64,000 nucleotides of DNA, from assembly GCF_030403745.1 (NCBI RefSeq), contig NZ_JAQMWP010000004.1:186001-250000 (forward strand). The letters are read 5' to 3'. The DNA comes from Streptomyces sp. S.PB5. Its GTDB lineage: Bacteria; Actinomycetota; Actinomycetes; Streptomycetales; Streptomycetaceae. Below are positions 9,203-18,952 of the stretch, one piece after another. Each line of letters opens with the position of its first letter. The stretch's first letter is position 1. Both the position numbers and the translations under genes were made by a program. The notes beneath the pieces were generated by a model, which did not search any database, was not told where the DNA came from, and saw nothing but the letters and a program-made list of their open reading frames with translations.

Positions 9203-9245
9203 ACGGCACCGAACTCCCCATGTGAGGTGGGGAGTTCGGTGTCGT
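9203..9245. terminator. Bidirectional hairpin between convergent genes
   Basis: ACCGAACTCCCCA (9208-9220) pairs perfectly with TGGGGAGTTCGGT (9228-9240) across a 7-base loop, and pairing extends outward with one G-U to 9203/9245. It lies between the MOSC gene and the convergent nuclease gene. The left arm plus loop is duplicated just upstream (9181-9202), allowing an alternative pairing. Confidence 0.75.
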
Positions 9246-9258
9246 CTGCGGTTGCCGG

Positions 9259-10068
9259 CTACCAGATCGCCTCCACCCACTCCGGGTGGTCGATGAACGG
9301 GTTGCGGTTGCCCTGGTAGTTGGAGTAGATGAGGTCGTTGCGGCGCTCCTCGAAGGCGCTCGGCGGGTCCTCGTCGTTCCAGGCCTTCAGTACGGCCAGC
9401 TTGCCCATGTACGGGTTGCTGCCGTTGTTGACCAGCTCGTTGGGCTCCAGGTCGGCGAAGCCGTCGTCGCCCTCGTAGCGGACCGCCATGTAGAGGATCA
9501 TGCGGGCCACGTCGCCCTTGTCCGCGTCGCGCGGCTCGAAGGAGTTGGAGTCGACGAGGCTGCCGCCGCCGCCCGAGACGCTGCTGCCGCCGTTGTCGAA
9601 GTCCAGGTTGCCGCGGGTGCTGTTGACCTGGACGTCACAGGCGCGCAGGTGGTGCAGGTCGGTACCGGGACCGGTGACCTCGCCGAAGTCGCCGTGGGAC
9701 TTGGCCCAGGTGTGCTCGCGGTTCCAGTCGCCGACGTCACCGCCGTTGAGGGACTTGCTGCGTGAGACACCGCTGTACAGCAGCAGCACGTTGCTGCTGT
9801 TGTTCGGGTCCTGGTCGGTGACCTTGAGGGCGTTCCAGACGGCGGAGTACGAGATCTTCGTCTGGCTGCTGATGATCGTGTGCAGCGAGGACTTCAGGCT
9901 CGTACCGGTCTTGCCGACCGCGTTCTTGTAGTACGTCGAGTCGTACGCCGTGGTGGTGGCCGCCGCCGGGGTCGCGGTCAGCGTGGGCGCGGTGAGGGCG
10001 ACGAGTACGGCCGAGACGGCGAGCGCCAGGGACTTGGCGCGCCGCGTGCGTATGGGTCTCACGGGCAT
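9259..10068 (-). CDS. Secreted endonuclease I family nuclease
   Basis: 269 residues. An N-terminal Sec signal (positively charged start, hydrophobic core, cleavage near TPAAA-TTTAY, about residue 37) precedes an EndA/NucM-type nuclease domain. The beta-beta-alpha-metal core is visible as WNREHTWAKSHG with the general-base His, DLHHLRACD, and the NSTRGNLDF segment. It cleaves DNA or RNA non-specifically outside the cell, probably for nutrient scavenging. ATG at 10068 sits at the start of the signal peptide. It is divergent from the beta-lactamase-fold hydrolase, separated by 226 bp. Confidence 0.87.
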   Translation of the reverse strand: MPVRPIRTRRAKSLALAVSAVLVALTAPTLTATPAAATTTAYDSTYYKNAVGKTGTSLKSSLHTIISSQTKISYSAVWNALKVTDQDPNNSSNVLLLYSGVSRSKSLNGGDVGDWNREHTWAKSHGDFGEVTGPGTDLHHLRACDVQVNSTRGNLDFDNGGSSVSGGGGSLVDSNSFEPRDADKGDVARMILYMAVRYEGDDGFADLEPNELVNNGSNPYMGKLAVLKAWNDEDPPSAFEERRNDLIYSNYQGNRNPFIDHPEWVEAIW

Positions 10069-10190
10069 CGGGGGCTGTCCGTTCTACGCGGGTTGAATGG
10101 AGCGGGCAAACGGGAGCGTGACATGCACATGAGACCCTGTAAATGGCTTGTACATGTCGATCAGGTGACCGGTTCCGGCATATCGCCCCT

Positions 10191-10208
10191 CAACTACGCG
10201 AGTTGACA
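10191..10208. promoter_or_regulatory. Small inverted repeat abutting a TTGACA box
   Basis: In the region between the nuclease and the gene at 10295, CAACT (10191-10195) and AGTTG (10201-10205) form an inverted repeat around five bases. The right arm merges with TTGACA (10203-10208), a canonical -35 sequence directed at the plus-strand gene. No convincing -10 sits 17-18 bases downstream, so this is only a candidate site. Confidence 0.3.
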
Positions 10209-10294
10209 TACCAAAACGCCCCCCCGACCGTGTGCTCGCACAACCATTCGTCGATCCGTACAACCTTTCCCGTGACCATGTGCGTCAACAGGGC

Positions 10295-11137
10295 ATGACT
10301 CAGGGGATATCCAGACGCGCGAAGTGGGTGGCGGCCGGCGCGCTCGTAGCCTGTGTGGCCGCCGCCACACCCGCCGCCGCGGCCACCACGCCGAGCGTCA
10401 GCTGTACGTCGGCCAAGGCCGGCCTCGCCGGCAAGCTGAAGAAGGACATCACTTCGGCCATCGCGAACCGCAAGGGCACCATCGCCGTCGGCCTCTACGA
10501 CCGCACCACCAAGACCACCTGCACGCTCCGCGCCTCGACGGCCTACGACTCCGCGAGCGTCGTCAAGGTCACCGTCCTCGCCACGCTCCTGTGGGACGCG
10601 CAGAAGCACGACCGGGCGCTCACCAGCCGTGAGAAGACCCTCGCCAAGGCCATGATCACCAAGTCGGACAACGCCTCCACCTCGACCCTGTGGAAGCAGC
10701 TCGGGGTGACCAAGGTGAAGGGCTTCCTCACCGCGGCCGGCATGACCCGGACCAAGCCCGGCGCCGACGGCTACTGGGGCCTGACCCAGATCACCGTGAC
10801 CGACGAGCAGAAGCTGATGAAGCTGCTCACGGCGAAGAACACGGTCCTCACCGACGACTCGCGCTGGTACATCCGCAAGCTGATGGGCGAGGTCATCTCC
10901 TCCCAGCGCTGGGGCACCCCGTACGGCGCCCCCTCCGACGTCCTCGTGCACGTCAAGAACGGCTGGCTGCAGCGCTCCACGCACGGCTGGCGGGTGCACA
11001 GCGTCGGCACCTTCAAGGGCGGCGGCCACGACTACATGATCACGGTGCTCACCCACGGCAACAGCACCATGAACTACGGCATCACCACCATCCAGGGCGT
11101 CGCCAAGGTCATCCACCGGGACCTCGCCGCATCCTGA
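10295..11137 (+). CDS. Secreted serine hydrolase, class A beta-lactamase fold
   Basis: 280 residues from ATG 10295, chosen because it places a signal peptide (RRAKWVAAGALVACVAAA, cleavage near AAAAT) at the very N-terminus; a GTG at 10280 is possible. The active-site pattern of serine beta-lactamases and penicillin-interacting hydrolases is present: SVVK (SxxK, about residue 87), SDN (about 123) and KNG in place of KTG (about 221). The altered third motif and the absence of a recognisable omega-loop Glu block argue against a true antibiotic-hydrolysing enzyme. A peptidoglycan- or esterase-type role is more likely, but substrate is unknown. Confidence 0.8.
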   Translation: MTQGISRRAKWVAAGALVACVAAATPAAAATTPSVSCTSAKAGLAGKLKKDITSAIANRKGTIAVGLYDRTTKTTCTLRASTAYDSASVVKVTVLATLLWDAQKHDRALTSREKTLAKAMITKSDNASTSTLWKQLGVTKVKGFLTAAGMTRTKPGADGYWGLTQITVTDEQKLMKLLTAKNTVLTDDSRWYIRKLMGEVISSQRWGTPYGAPSDVLVHVKNGWLQRSTHGWRVHSVGTFKGGGHDYMITVLTHGNSTMNYGITTIQGVAKVIHRDLAAS

Positions 11138-11185
11138 CGCCTGCCGGACTCCCGCCCTTCACCGGCCCGCCCTACGGTGACGCCC

Positions 11186-12253
11186 ATGCGTATGAGAACC
11201 GCACTCGCGACCGTCACCGCCGGACTGGCGGCGGCCACCTGCCTGGCCGCCGCCGGTCCCGCCGAAGCCGACGCCGATGCCGACATCCGGGCGGGCTATG
11301 CCCTGTCGGCCAACACCCTGTCCGGCAACGCCTGTTCACCGTCCGTCTCCATCGAGCGCTTCTCCGACGCGCTCGACAAGACGACGTACGACGGCACCTT
11401 CGTCGGCAACTTCTCCGCGCTCGCGGTGGACCGGGACGGCTCGCTCGCCGCGCTGTCCGACCGGTCCGCGCTGTTCGGCCTGGACGCGCGGACCCTCGCG
11501 CCGACGTCGGTCGTCCCGCTCGCCGACGAGAACGGCGCGGCGCTGGACTCCGAGGGCCTGGTGATCGACGGCGACGGCACCCGCCTGATCACCTCGGAGA
11601 CCGAGCCGTCCATACGCCGGTACAGCCGCGACGGAAAGATCCTGGACCGCCTGCCCGTACCCGACGCGCTGCGGGTGGCACCGGCAGGGCGGGCCGTCAC
11701 CAACGGCACGTTCGAGGGGCTCACCCTGCTGCCGGGCGGCCGCAGGCTGCTGGCGTCGATGGAGTACGCGCTCTCCGGCGACACCTCGAAGGCGGTCCGC
11801 TTCCAGACGTGGCAGCGGCACGCGAAGAGCTGGCGGCTCGCTGAGCAGTACGCCTACCAGCCCGACACCGGCCTCGGCGTCCCCGAGGTCCAGTCCCTGC
11901 CCGACGGGCGGCTCCTCGTCCTGGAACGCGGCTTCACCTCCGGCGTCGGCAACACGGTCCGGCTGTACCTGGCCGACCCGCGCGGCGCCACGGACACGAG
12001 CGCCGTCGAGAACCTGACGGGGCAGGACGGCGTACGCCTGATCAAGAAGATCCTGCTCGCCGACCTCGTGAACTGCCCGTCCCTGGGCGCCACGGCCAAG
12101 CAGCCCCAGCCCAACCCGCTCCTCGACAACATCGAGGGCATGGCGGTGACGGGCCGGAGCAAGGGCGCGTGGAAGGTGCTGCTGGTCAGCGACGACAACC
12201 AGAACGCGGTCCAGACGACCCGTTTCTACTACCTGCGGGTGCGGACGCACTGA
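11186..12253 (+). CDS. Secreted esterase-like activity of phytase family protein
   Basis: 355 residues from ATG 11186 (GTG 11177 and ATG 11192 are alternatives; GGTGA lies five bases upstream). A Sec signal ends near AEADADAD (about residue 32). The mature part reads as a beta-propeller of the phytase-esterase group, with repeated short strands and the blocks GNFSALAVDRDGSLAALSD, DSEGLVI, GTFEGLTLLPGG and NIEGMAVTG typical of that family. Such proteins are exported hydrolases of poorly defined substrate. It starts 48 bp after the preceding hydrolase on the same strand, so co-transcription is possible. Confidence 0.78.
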   Translation: MRMRTALATVTAGLAAATCLAAAGPAEADADADIRAGYALSANTLSGNACSPSVSIERFSDALDKTTYDGTFVGNFSALAVDRDGSLAALSDRSALFGLDARTLAPTSVVPLADENGAALDSEGLVIDGDGTRLITSETEPSIRRYSRDGKILDRLPVPDALRVAPAGRAVTNGTFEGLTLLPGGRRLLASMEYALSGDTSKAVRFQTWQRHAKSWRLAEQYAYQPDTGLGVPEVQSLPDGRLLVLERGFTSGVGNTVRLYLADPRGATDTSAVENLTGQDGVRLIKKILLADLVNCPSLGATAKQPQPNPLLDNIEGMAVTGRSKGAWKVLLVSDDNQNAVQTTRFYYLRVRTH

Positions 12254-12352
12254 GCGACTGACGGGGTCCGGTTTGTTGCGGAGGGATGAAATCCGCTTCC
12301 TCCCGCGTTGGTGCCTTCCGGAAGATCAGGTCTGCTGACGGAGGGCACCGGC

Positions 12353-15300
12353 GTGAAACCGGAACGGGGATGGGCACGACGACTGGCCGGATACGCCTGG
12401 CGGTATCCGAAGGACGTCGTCCTGGCCCTCGGCTCCTCGCTCGCCGGCATGGCCGTCATGGCGCTGGTCCCGTTGATCACCAAGGTGATCATCGACGATG
12501 TGATCGGCGACCACAGCCGGGACATGGCCCCCTGGGCGGGCCTCCTGATCGGCTCCGCCGTCCTCGTCTACGTCCTCACCTACATCCGCCGCTACTACGG
12601 CGGCCGGCTCGCCCTCGACGTCCAGCACGACCTGCGGACGGAGATGTTCGGGACGATCACCCGGCTCGACGGCCGGCGTCAGGACGAGCTGTCGACCGGG
12701 CAGGTGGTCGGCCGGGCCACCAGCGACCTCCAGCTGATCCAGGGCCTGCTCTTCATGCTCCCGATGACGATCGGCAACTTCGCCCTCTTCGCGGTCTCCC
12801 TGGTCGTCATGGCCTGGCTCTCCTGGCCGCTCACCCTGGTCGCCCTCGCCGTCGCCCCCGCGATCGCCTGGATCGCCCGGCGCTCCCGCAGCAAGCTGCA
12901 CCCCGCCACCTGGTACGCCCAGGCCCAGGCCGCCGCCGTCGCGGGCGTCGTCGACGGGGCCGTGGGCGGCGTACGCGTGGTGAAGGGGTTCGGGCAGGAG
13001 GAGCAGGAGACCGGGAAGCTCAGGGAGGTCAGCCGGCGGCTCTTCGCGGGCCGTCTGCGCACCATCCGCTTCAACTCCAGGTACACCCCCGCCCTCCAGG
13101 CCGTCCCCGCCCTCGGCCAGGTCGCGATGCTCGCCCTCGGCGGCTGGCTCGCCGTCCGTGGGCACATCACCCTCGGCACCTTCGTCGCCTTCTCCACCTA
13201 CCTCGCCCAGCTCGTCGGCCCGGTCCGGATGCTCGCCATGGTCCTCACGGTCGCCCAGCAGGCCCGCGCGGGCACCGAACGCGTCCTGGAGCTCATCGAC
13301 ACCGAGCCGTCGATGAAGGACGGCGGCAAGGAACTGCCCGCCGACGCCCCCGCGACCGTCGAGTTCGACGACGTCTCCTTCGGCTACGAGGACGGCCGCA
13401 AGGTCCTCGACGGCCTCAGCTTCGAGATCCGGCCCGGCGAGACCCTCGCCGTCGTCGGCTCCTCCGGCTCCGGCAAGTCCACCGTCTCCCTCCTCCTGCC
13501 GCGCTTCTACGACGTCACCCACGGCGCCGTCCTCGTCGGCGGCCACGACGTCCGCGAGCTGACGCAGGACTCCCTGCGGGCCGCGATCGGCCTGGTCCCC
13601 GAGGACTCCTTCCTCTTCTCGGACACGGTCCGCAACAACATCGCGTACGGCCGTCCCGACGCCACCGACGAACAGATCGAGCAGGCCGCGCACGCCGCCC
13701 AGGCGGACCGTTTCATCGCCGAGCTGCCCGAGGGATACGACACCAAGGTCGGCGAGCACGGCCTCACCCTCTCCGGCGGCCAGCGGCAGCGCGTCGCGCT
13801 CGCGCGGGCGATCCTCACCGACCCGAGGCTCCTCGTCCTGGACGACGCGACCTCCGCGGTGGACGCCCGGGTCGAGCACGAGATCCACGAGGCGCTGGGG
13901 CAGGTCATGGAGGGCCGCACGACCCTCCTCATCGCGCACCGCCGCTCCACCCTGAACCTCGCCGACCGCATCGCCGTCCTCCAGGACGGCCGTCTCGCGG
14001 ACATCGGCACCCACGACGAGCTGCAGAAACGCTCCGCCCTGTACCGGCGCCTGCTCACCGACCCCGACGAGCTCGGCGGCGTCTCGCCGGGCCACGCCCA
14101 GCCCGTCGTACCGGCCGAGGACACCTCCGTACGGGAGGAGCTGGACGCCGAGTTCGACGCGGAGCGCGGGATCACGCCGAGGCTGTGGGCGGGGGAGCGC
14201 GGCCCGCGCGACGCGGCGCTGGACGGCATGCCTGCCACCGCCGAGCTCCTCGCCCAGGTCGACGCGCTGCCCCCGGCGCTCGACACCCCCGACATCGACG
14301 AGGCCCGCGCGGTCACCCCGGAGGAGTCCTACGGCCTGCGCAGACTGCTGCGGGGCTTCGGCTACGCCCTGCTGATCAGCCTCGGGCTTGTCGCCGTGGA
14401 CGCCGGCATGGGGCTGCTCCTGCCCGTCCTGATCCGGCACGGCATCGACTCCGGCGTCTCCGAGCTCGCCCTCGGCGCGGTCTGGGCGGCCTCGCTGCTC
14501 GGTCTCTTCACGGTCGCCGTGCAGTGGGCGGCGCAGGTCGGTGAGACACGGATGACGGGACGGACCGGTGAGCGGGTCCTGTACGCGCTGCGCCTGAAGA
14601 TCTTCGCCCAGCTCCAGCGGCTCGGACTCGACTACTACGAGCGGGAGCTGACCGGCCGGATCATGACGCGCATGACCACCGACGTCGATGCGCTCTCGAC
14701 CTTCCTGCAGACCGGGCTGGTCACCGCGTTCGTCTCGGTCGTCACCTTCTTCGGGATCATGGTCGCCCTGCTGGTGCTCGACGTGGAGCTGGCGCTGGTG
14801 GTGTTCGCGACGCTGCCGCCGCTGATCGTCGCCACGTACTACTTCCGCCGGGCGAGCGTGAAGGCGTACGAGCTGGCCCGGGAGCGAGTGTCGGTGGTCA
14901 ACGCCGATCTCCAGGAGTCGGTGTCGGGGCTGCGGATCGTGCAGGCCTTCCGGCGGGAGCGGGACGGCGGGGCGCGGTTCACGGAGCGCAGCGACAGCTA
15001 CCGGCAGGCGCGTATCCGGGGGCAGTGGCTGATCTCCGTCTACTTCCCCTTCGTGCAGCTGCTGTCCTCGGTGGCCGCGGCGGCCGTGCTGATCGCGGGC
15101 GCCGGGCGGATCGACGACGCGACGCTGACGACGGGTGCGCTGGTGGCGTATCTGCTGTACATCGACCTGTTCTTCGCGCCGGTGCAGCAGCTGTCGCAGG
15201 TCTTCGACGGGTACCAGCAGGCGACCGTCTCGCTCGGCCGTATCCAGGAGCTGCTCCAGGAGCCGACGTCGACGAAGGCGGCGGACGAGCCCCTCGAAGT

Positions 15301-16066
15301 GCTGTCCCTGCGCGGCGAGATCGCCTTCGAGGACGTGCGGTTCGCGTACGGGGCCTCCGACGAACCCGAAGAGGCGCTCGGCGGCATCGACCTGCGGATC
15401 CCCGCCGGGCAGACGGTCGCGTTCGTCGGTGAGACGGGTGCGGGCAAGTCGACCCTGGTCAAGCTGGTGGCGCGGTTCTACGACCCGACCGGCGGCCGGG
15501 TCACGGTCGACGGCACGGACCTGCGGGCGCTGGACCTCACCTCGTACCGGCACCGGCTCGGGGTCGTCCCGCAGGAGGCGTACCTCTTCCAGGGCACCGT
15601 CCGGGACGCCATCGCCTACGGCCGCCCGGACGCCACCGACGCCGAGGTCGAGGCGGCGGCCCGGGCGGTCGGCGCCCACGAGATGATCGCCACCCTCGAC
15701 GGCGGCTACCTCCACGAGGTCGCCGAGCGCGGCCGCAACCTCTCGGCCGGCCAGCGCCAGCTCATCGCGCTGGCCCGCGCCGAACTGGTCGACCCCGACA
15801 TCCTCCTCCTCGACGAGGCCACGGCGGCCCTGGATCTGGCCACCGAGGCCCAGGTCAACCAGGCCACCGACCGCATCGCGGGCCGCCGTACCACCCTCGT
15901 GGTGGCCCACCGTCTGACCACGGCGGCCCGCGCGGACCGGGTCGTCGTCATGGATCACGGGCGGGTCGCGGAGGACGGCACGCACGAGGAGCTGCTGGCG
16001 CGGGGCGGGCGGTACGCCGAGTTGTGGCGGACGTTCGTCGGCGAGGACACCCCCGCCGTGGCCTGA
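12353..16066 (+). CDS. Fused dual ABC exporter with one degenerate ATPase site
   Basis: 1237 residues: two complete type-I exporter halves (six-helix membrane domain plus nucleotide-binding domain) in one chain, twice the usual half-transporter length. NBD1 has Walker [11 protein letters not shown] (about 367), signature LSGGQRQ and Walker [13 protein letters not shown], where the catalytic Glu is Asp. NBD2 has [10 protein letters not shown] (about 1025), signature LSAGQRQ and [12 protein letters not shown] with Glu. The Asp in NBD1 and altered signature in NBD2 would both fall in one composite site, as in asymmetric heterodimeric exporters. It would export drugs, lipids or peptides. GTG 12353 follows GGAGGG by seven bases. 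Confidence 0.9.
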   Translation: MKPERGWARRLAGYAWRYPKDVVLALGSSLAGMAVMALVPLITKVIIDDVIGDHSRDMAPWAGLLIGSAVLVYVLTYIRRYYGGRLALDVQHDLRTEMFGTITRLDGRRQDELSTGQVVGRATSDLQLIQGLLFMLPMTIGNFALFAVSLVVMAWLSWPLTLVALAVAPAIAWIARRSRSKLHPATWYAQAQAAAVAGVVDGAVGGVRVVKGFGQEEQETGKLREVSRRLFAGRLRTIRFNSRYTPALQAVPALGQVAMLALGGWLAVRGHITLGTFVAFSTYLAQLVGPVRMLAMVLTVAQQARAGTERVLELIDTEPSMKDGGKELPADAPATVEFDDVSFGYEDGRKVLDGLSFEIRPGETLAVVGSSGSGKSTVSLLLPRFYDVTHGAVLVGGHDVRELTQDSLRAAIGLVPEDSFLFSDTVRNNIAYGRPDATDEQIEQAAHAAQADRFIAELPEGYDTKVGEHGLTLSGGQRQRVALARAILTDPRLLVLDDATSAVDARVEHEIHEALGQVMEGRTTLLIAHRRSTLNLADRIAVLQDGRLADIGTHDELQKRSALYRRLLTDPDELGGVSPGHAQPVVPAEDTSVREELDAEFDAERGITPRLWAGERGPRDAALDGMPATAELLAQVDALPPALDTPDIDEARAVTPEESYGLRRLLRGFGYALLISLGLVAVDAGMGLLLPVLIRHGIDSGVSELALGAVWAASLLGLFTVAVQWAAQVGETRMTGRTGERVLYALRLKIFAQLQRLGLDYYERELTGRIMTRMTTDVDALSTFLQTGLVTAFVSVVTFFGIMVALLVLDVELALVVFATLPPLIVATYYFRRASVKAYELARERVSVVNADLQESVSGLRIVQAFRRERDGGARFTERSDSYRQARIRGQWLISVYFPFVQLLSSVAAAAVLIAGAGRIDDATLTTGALVAYLLYIDLFFAPVQQLSQVFDGYQQATVSLGRIQELLQEPTSTKAADEPLEVLSLRGEIAFEDVRFAYGASDEPEEALGGIDLRIPAGQTVAFVGETGAGKSTLVKLVARFYDPTGGRVTVDGTDLRALDLTSYRHRLGVVPQEAYLFQGTVRDAIAYGRPDATDAEVEAAARAVGAHEMIATLDGGYLHEVAERGRNLSAGQRQLIALARAELVDPDILLLDEATAALDLATEAQVNQATDRIAGRRTTLVVAHRLTTAARADRVVVMDHGRVAEDGTHEELLARGGRYAELWRTFVGEDTPAVA

Positions 16067-16151
16067 TCTCGTGACACCTGCGCAACCATCCGACATACGT
16101 CATGCGTCCGTACATCAGTACGCTCATCGCCGGTGTACGGGAGGGACGACA

Positions 16152-16547
16152 GTGGGCAGAGGTGCGATACGGCGGCGGCTTCCGGCCGGGGCGGCCGTGC
16201 TGGTCGCTTCCGTGCTGTTGGCGATCGCCGGGCCGGGACAGGCGCAGGCCGCCGGGCAGACCTCGTGCGACGGGCGGAAGATCCGGACGTTCTCCTTCTC
16301 CACCGGCTCGGTGAAGCTGTACAAGAACGGCGCCTACCTCTGCGCCATGACCTTCCCGAAGCGGACCGGGGGGCCGCAATGGATGATGGTCAGCCTCAAG
16401 GTGCGGGGCTTCGACGAAGTCGTGGACGAGGGGCTGTACCGCAGGCACGCCGGGCCGGTGCGTTCGTACGTCGCAGGCCGCAAGGTGTGGATCAAGGGGC
16501 GGGTGGGCGACGGGTCGTACGACTCGGGTGGCTGGAAGCGGTACTGA
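16152..16547 (+). CDS. Small secreted protein, unknown function
   Basis: 131 residues from GTG 16152, preceded by GGGAGGGA with a five-base gap; longer frames start at 16071 but lack a ribosome site. A signal peptide (RRRLPAGAAVLVASVLLAIAG, cut near AQAAG) leaves about 95 mature residues with two Cys (TSCDG and YLCAM), probably a disulfide. The mature protein is basic and rich in beta-prone segments such as VKLYKNGAYLC and GRKVWIKGRVG. I do not recognise a named family. It stands alone, 85 bp after the ABC exporter. Confidence 0.7.
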   Translation: MGRGAIRRRLPAGAAVLVASVLLAIAGPGQAQAAGQTSCDGRKIRTFSFSTGSVKLYKNGAYLCAMTFPKRTGGPQWMMVSLKVRGFDEVVDEGLYRRHAGPVRSYVAGRKVWIKGRVGDGSYDSGGWKRY

Positions 16548-16682
16548 GACCGCGGACACATTCACCCGCAAATCCCCCGACAAACCCGCCAATTACCGAG
16601 GGGTTTCCCTATCTCCCCTGGTGCGTACCGGAGTTGCTCCGATAGCTTCCGGCTCGCACGTCTGTCTCACAGGGGAGGGTGC

Positions 16683-18122
16683 ATGCGCAAGGCGCTCAGA
16701 TGGCTGCTGGCGCTCACGGTGCTCATAGGCACGTTGAGCACGGCAGGGGCGGCCACCGCCGCCGAGCCGGAGGCCACCGGCACCACCGGCACCACCGACA
16801 TCAAGGATCAGCTGCTCTCCATACCGGGTGTGAGCCTGATCGAGGAGAAGCCGTACACCGGGTACCGCTACTTCGTCCTCAACTTCACCCAGCCGGTGGA
16901 CCACCGGCATCCGTCCAAGGGCACGTTCCAGCAGCGCATCACCGTGCTGCACAAGGACGTCTCCCGCCCGACGGTCTTCTTCACCAGCGGCTACAACGTC
17001 TCCACGACACCCCGCCGCAGCGAGCCGACCCAGATCGTGGACGGCAACCAGGTCTCCCTGGAATACCGCTTCTTCACCCCGTCCCGGCCCGACCCGGCCG
17101 ACTGGACCAAGCTGGACATCTGGCAGGCCGCCAGCGACCAGCACCGGGTCTTCAAGGCGCTGAAGAAGATCTACACCAAGAACTGGATCAGCACCGGCGG
17201 CTCCAAGGGCGGCATGACCGCCACCTACTACGAGCGCTTCTACCCGAAGGACATGGACGGCGTCGTCGCCTATGTCGCCCCCAACGACGTGGTGAACAAG
17301 GAGGACTCGGCCTACGACCGCTTCTTCGCGACCGTCGGCACCAAGGAGTGCCGCGACCGGCTGGGCGCCGTGCAGCGCGAGGCGCTGGTACGCCGGGAGG
17401 CCCTGGAGAAGAAGTACGCGGCGCTCGCCGAGGCCGAGGGCTTCACCTTCAACACCGTCGGCAGCCTCGACAAGGCGTACGAGGCCGTCGTACTCGACTA
17501 CGTGTGGGGCTTTTGGCAGTACAACCTGCTGGAGAACTGCGGCGACGACGAGCTGATCCCGCCGAACGCGGCCACCGCGACCGACGACCAGATCTGGAAC
17601 TCGATCGACACGATCTCCGGGTTCTCCTTCTACACCGACCAGGGCCTGTCGCCGTACACGCCGTACTACTACCAGGCGGCGACCCAGCTCGGCGCTCCGA
17701 CGATCAAGTTCCCGCACATCGAGAAGAAGTACATCCGCTACGGCTACCAGCCGCCGCGGAACTTCGTGCCGCGGGAGATCCCGACCAGGTTCCAGCCGTA
17801 CGCGATGCGTGACGTGGACAACTGGGTGAAGCACAACGCCCGTCACATGCTCTATGTCTACGGCCAGAACGATCCCTGGGGCGCCGAGCCGTTCCACCTC
17901 GGCAAGGGTGCGAAGGACAGCTATGTCCTCACCGCCCCCGGCATGAACCACGGCGCGAACGTGGCCGGTCTGGTCGCCGACCAGAAGGCCTTCGCCACCG
18001 CTCGCATCCTCGACTGGGCGGGCGTCTCGGCCACCGCGGTCGAGGCGGCCAAGCCGCTGGCGAAGTTCGACAAGAAGCTGGACGTCCGGGACGTGGAGCG
18101 CGAGCCCACGCTCCGGCCGTAA
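16683..18122 (+). CDS. Secreted tripeptidyl aminopeptidase, S37 (PS-10) family
   Basis: 479 residues. The signal peptide ends near TAAAEPEA (about residue 27). It has the alpha/beta-hydrolase triad expected for the Streptomyces PS-10 peptidases: Ser in GGSKGGM (about 172), Asp in YGQNDPWG (about 396) and His in GMNHGANV (about 421). These enzymes remove tripeptides from the N-termini of extracellular proteins and peptides. GGGGAGGG ends four bases before the ATG. Two copies of a 15-bp unit containing the stop codon (about 18118-18148) and a hairpin follow. Length and motifs agree with full-length family members. Confidence 0.9.
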   Translation: MRKALRWLLALTVLIGTLSTAGAATAAEPEATGTTGTTDIKDQLLSIPGVSLIEEKPYTGYRYFVLNFTQPVDHRHPSKGTFQQRITVLHKDVSRPTVFFTSGYNVSTTPRRSEPTQIVDGNQVSLEYRFFTPSRPDPADWTKLDIWQAASDQHRVFKALKKIYTKNWISTGGSKGGMTATYYERFYPKDMDGVVAYVAPNDVVNKEDSAYDRFFATVGTKECRDRLGAVQREALVRREALEKKYAALAEAEGFTFNTVGSLDKAYEAVVLDYVWGFWQYNLLENCGDDELIPPNAATATDDQIWNSIDTISGFSFYTDQGLSPYTPYYYQAATQLGAPTIKFPHIEKKYIRYGYQPPRNFVPREIPTRFQPYAMRDVDNWVKHNARHMLYVYGQNDPWGAEPFHLGKGAKDSYVLTAPGMNHGANVAGLVADQKAFATARILDWAGVSATAVEAAKPLAKFDKKLDVRDVEREPTLRP

Positions 18123-18148
18123 GCAGTCCGGCCGTAAGCAGTCCGGTC

Positions 18149-18185
18149 GCTGCGCCCGGCTCCCGTCACACGGGCCGGGCGCAGC
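18149..18185. terminator. Hairpin between convergent S37 peptidase and lipoprotein genes
   Basis: GCTGCGCCCGGC (18149-18160) pairs perfectly with GCCGGGCGCAGC (18174-18185) around a 13-base loop. The structure overlaps the last codons of the minus-strand lipoprotein gene and can stop transcription from both sides. There is no U-tract, as is common in Streptomyces. Confidence 0.65.
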
Positions 18186-18795
18186 CCACCGGTTCCTCCC
18201 CGCCGAGTTGGACGTACAGGGCCGTGGAGATCGGGCACTGACTCCGCTTCGCGACCGCCTTCGCCACCTTGAACTCCGGCTTCTTCTCGCCCTTGCCGTC
18301 ACATGCCGTCTCGCGGACCTGGCCGTCGCCGGAGTTGTAGACACAGTCGCCGACGATGGTGCGCGGGCCGCCTCCGCCGCCCGGGTCACCGGGGTGCGGC
18401 GGGGTGAGGTTGCGCATACAGGCGTAGCCCTGCGGGACCGCCCCGTCGCCGTCCTCGTCGGAGGACGGGCTCTGTTCGCTGATGTGCAGCACGAAGTCGG
18501 TGGTCCCCGGGCACAGCGGCCCGTCGTTCACCTTGCCGTCGAAGCGCGCCACGACCCGTGCCGCCGCCCGCTCGCTGCCGCAGCTGACCTCGGTGAAGCT
18601 GGTCTTCCCGAACGAGCTGCACTCGTCGACCGCCAGGAACACCGACCCGAACCCCGAGGCCCTGGTCGGTGTCACCACCTCGCTGAGCCGGCCGTCACCC
18701 TCCGCGGCGTCCGACGAGCCCTGGCACCCCGTCAGCAGGGCGACGAGCAGTACCGCCAGTGCGCACACCACCCCCGCGGAACATCTCTCACGCAT
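18166..18795 (-). CDS. Putative secreted lipoprotein, unknown function
   Basis: 209 residues from ATG 18795 (GTG upstream at 18807 possible). The N-terminus has a lipoprotein signal with lipobox LLTGC (Cys about residue 25), so the mature protein should be anchored to the outer face of the membrane. It contains several further Cys (DECSSFG, EVSCGSE, GPLCPG, YACM, GDCVYN, ETACDG, SQCP, GCARP), suggesting multiple disulfides, and a Gly-rich break (GDPGGGGGP). I do not recognise a family; many streptomycetes carry similar Cys-rich lipoproteins. Convergent with the S37 peptidase. Confidence 0.7.
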   Translation of the reverse strand: MRERCSAGVVCALAVLLVALLTGCQGSSDAAEGDGRLSEVVTPTRASGFGSVFLAVDECSSFGKTSFTEVSCGSERAAARVVARFDGKVNDGPLCPGTTDFVLHISEQSPSSDEDGDGAVPQGYACMRNLTPPHPGDPGGGGGPRTIVGDCVYNSGDGQVRETACDGKGEKKPEFKVAKAVAKRSQCPISTALYVQLGGEEPVGCARPV

Positions 18796-18952
18796 CGCAT
18801 CCCCCCGGACACCCCCGTCCAGCGTGACCCGCCGTTGCGGGCACACGCCAGACGTGCGGGGTGCTTTGCGCCCTTTGGCGGGCGCCCGCCGGGTGCGCGG
18901 CGTACGGCGCGCTACGCCCGATACGGCAGCGCGTGCGCGTGACGTGCGCGTA

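Noticed and set aside
10295..11137. Antibiotic-resistance beta-lactamase
   Set aside because: KTG is replaced by KNG and the omega-loop Glu motif is not evident; a general serine hydrolase is safer.
12326..16096. Open frame of about 1250 codons on the minus strand opposite the ABC exporter
   Set aside because: The opposite strand has complete ABC motifs and proper codon bias; this antisense frame is rich in Asp/Glu/Arg/Gly strings with no domain, the usual GC-rich shadow.
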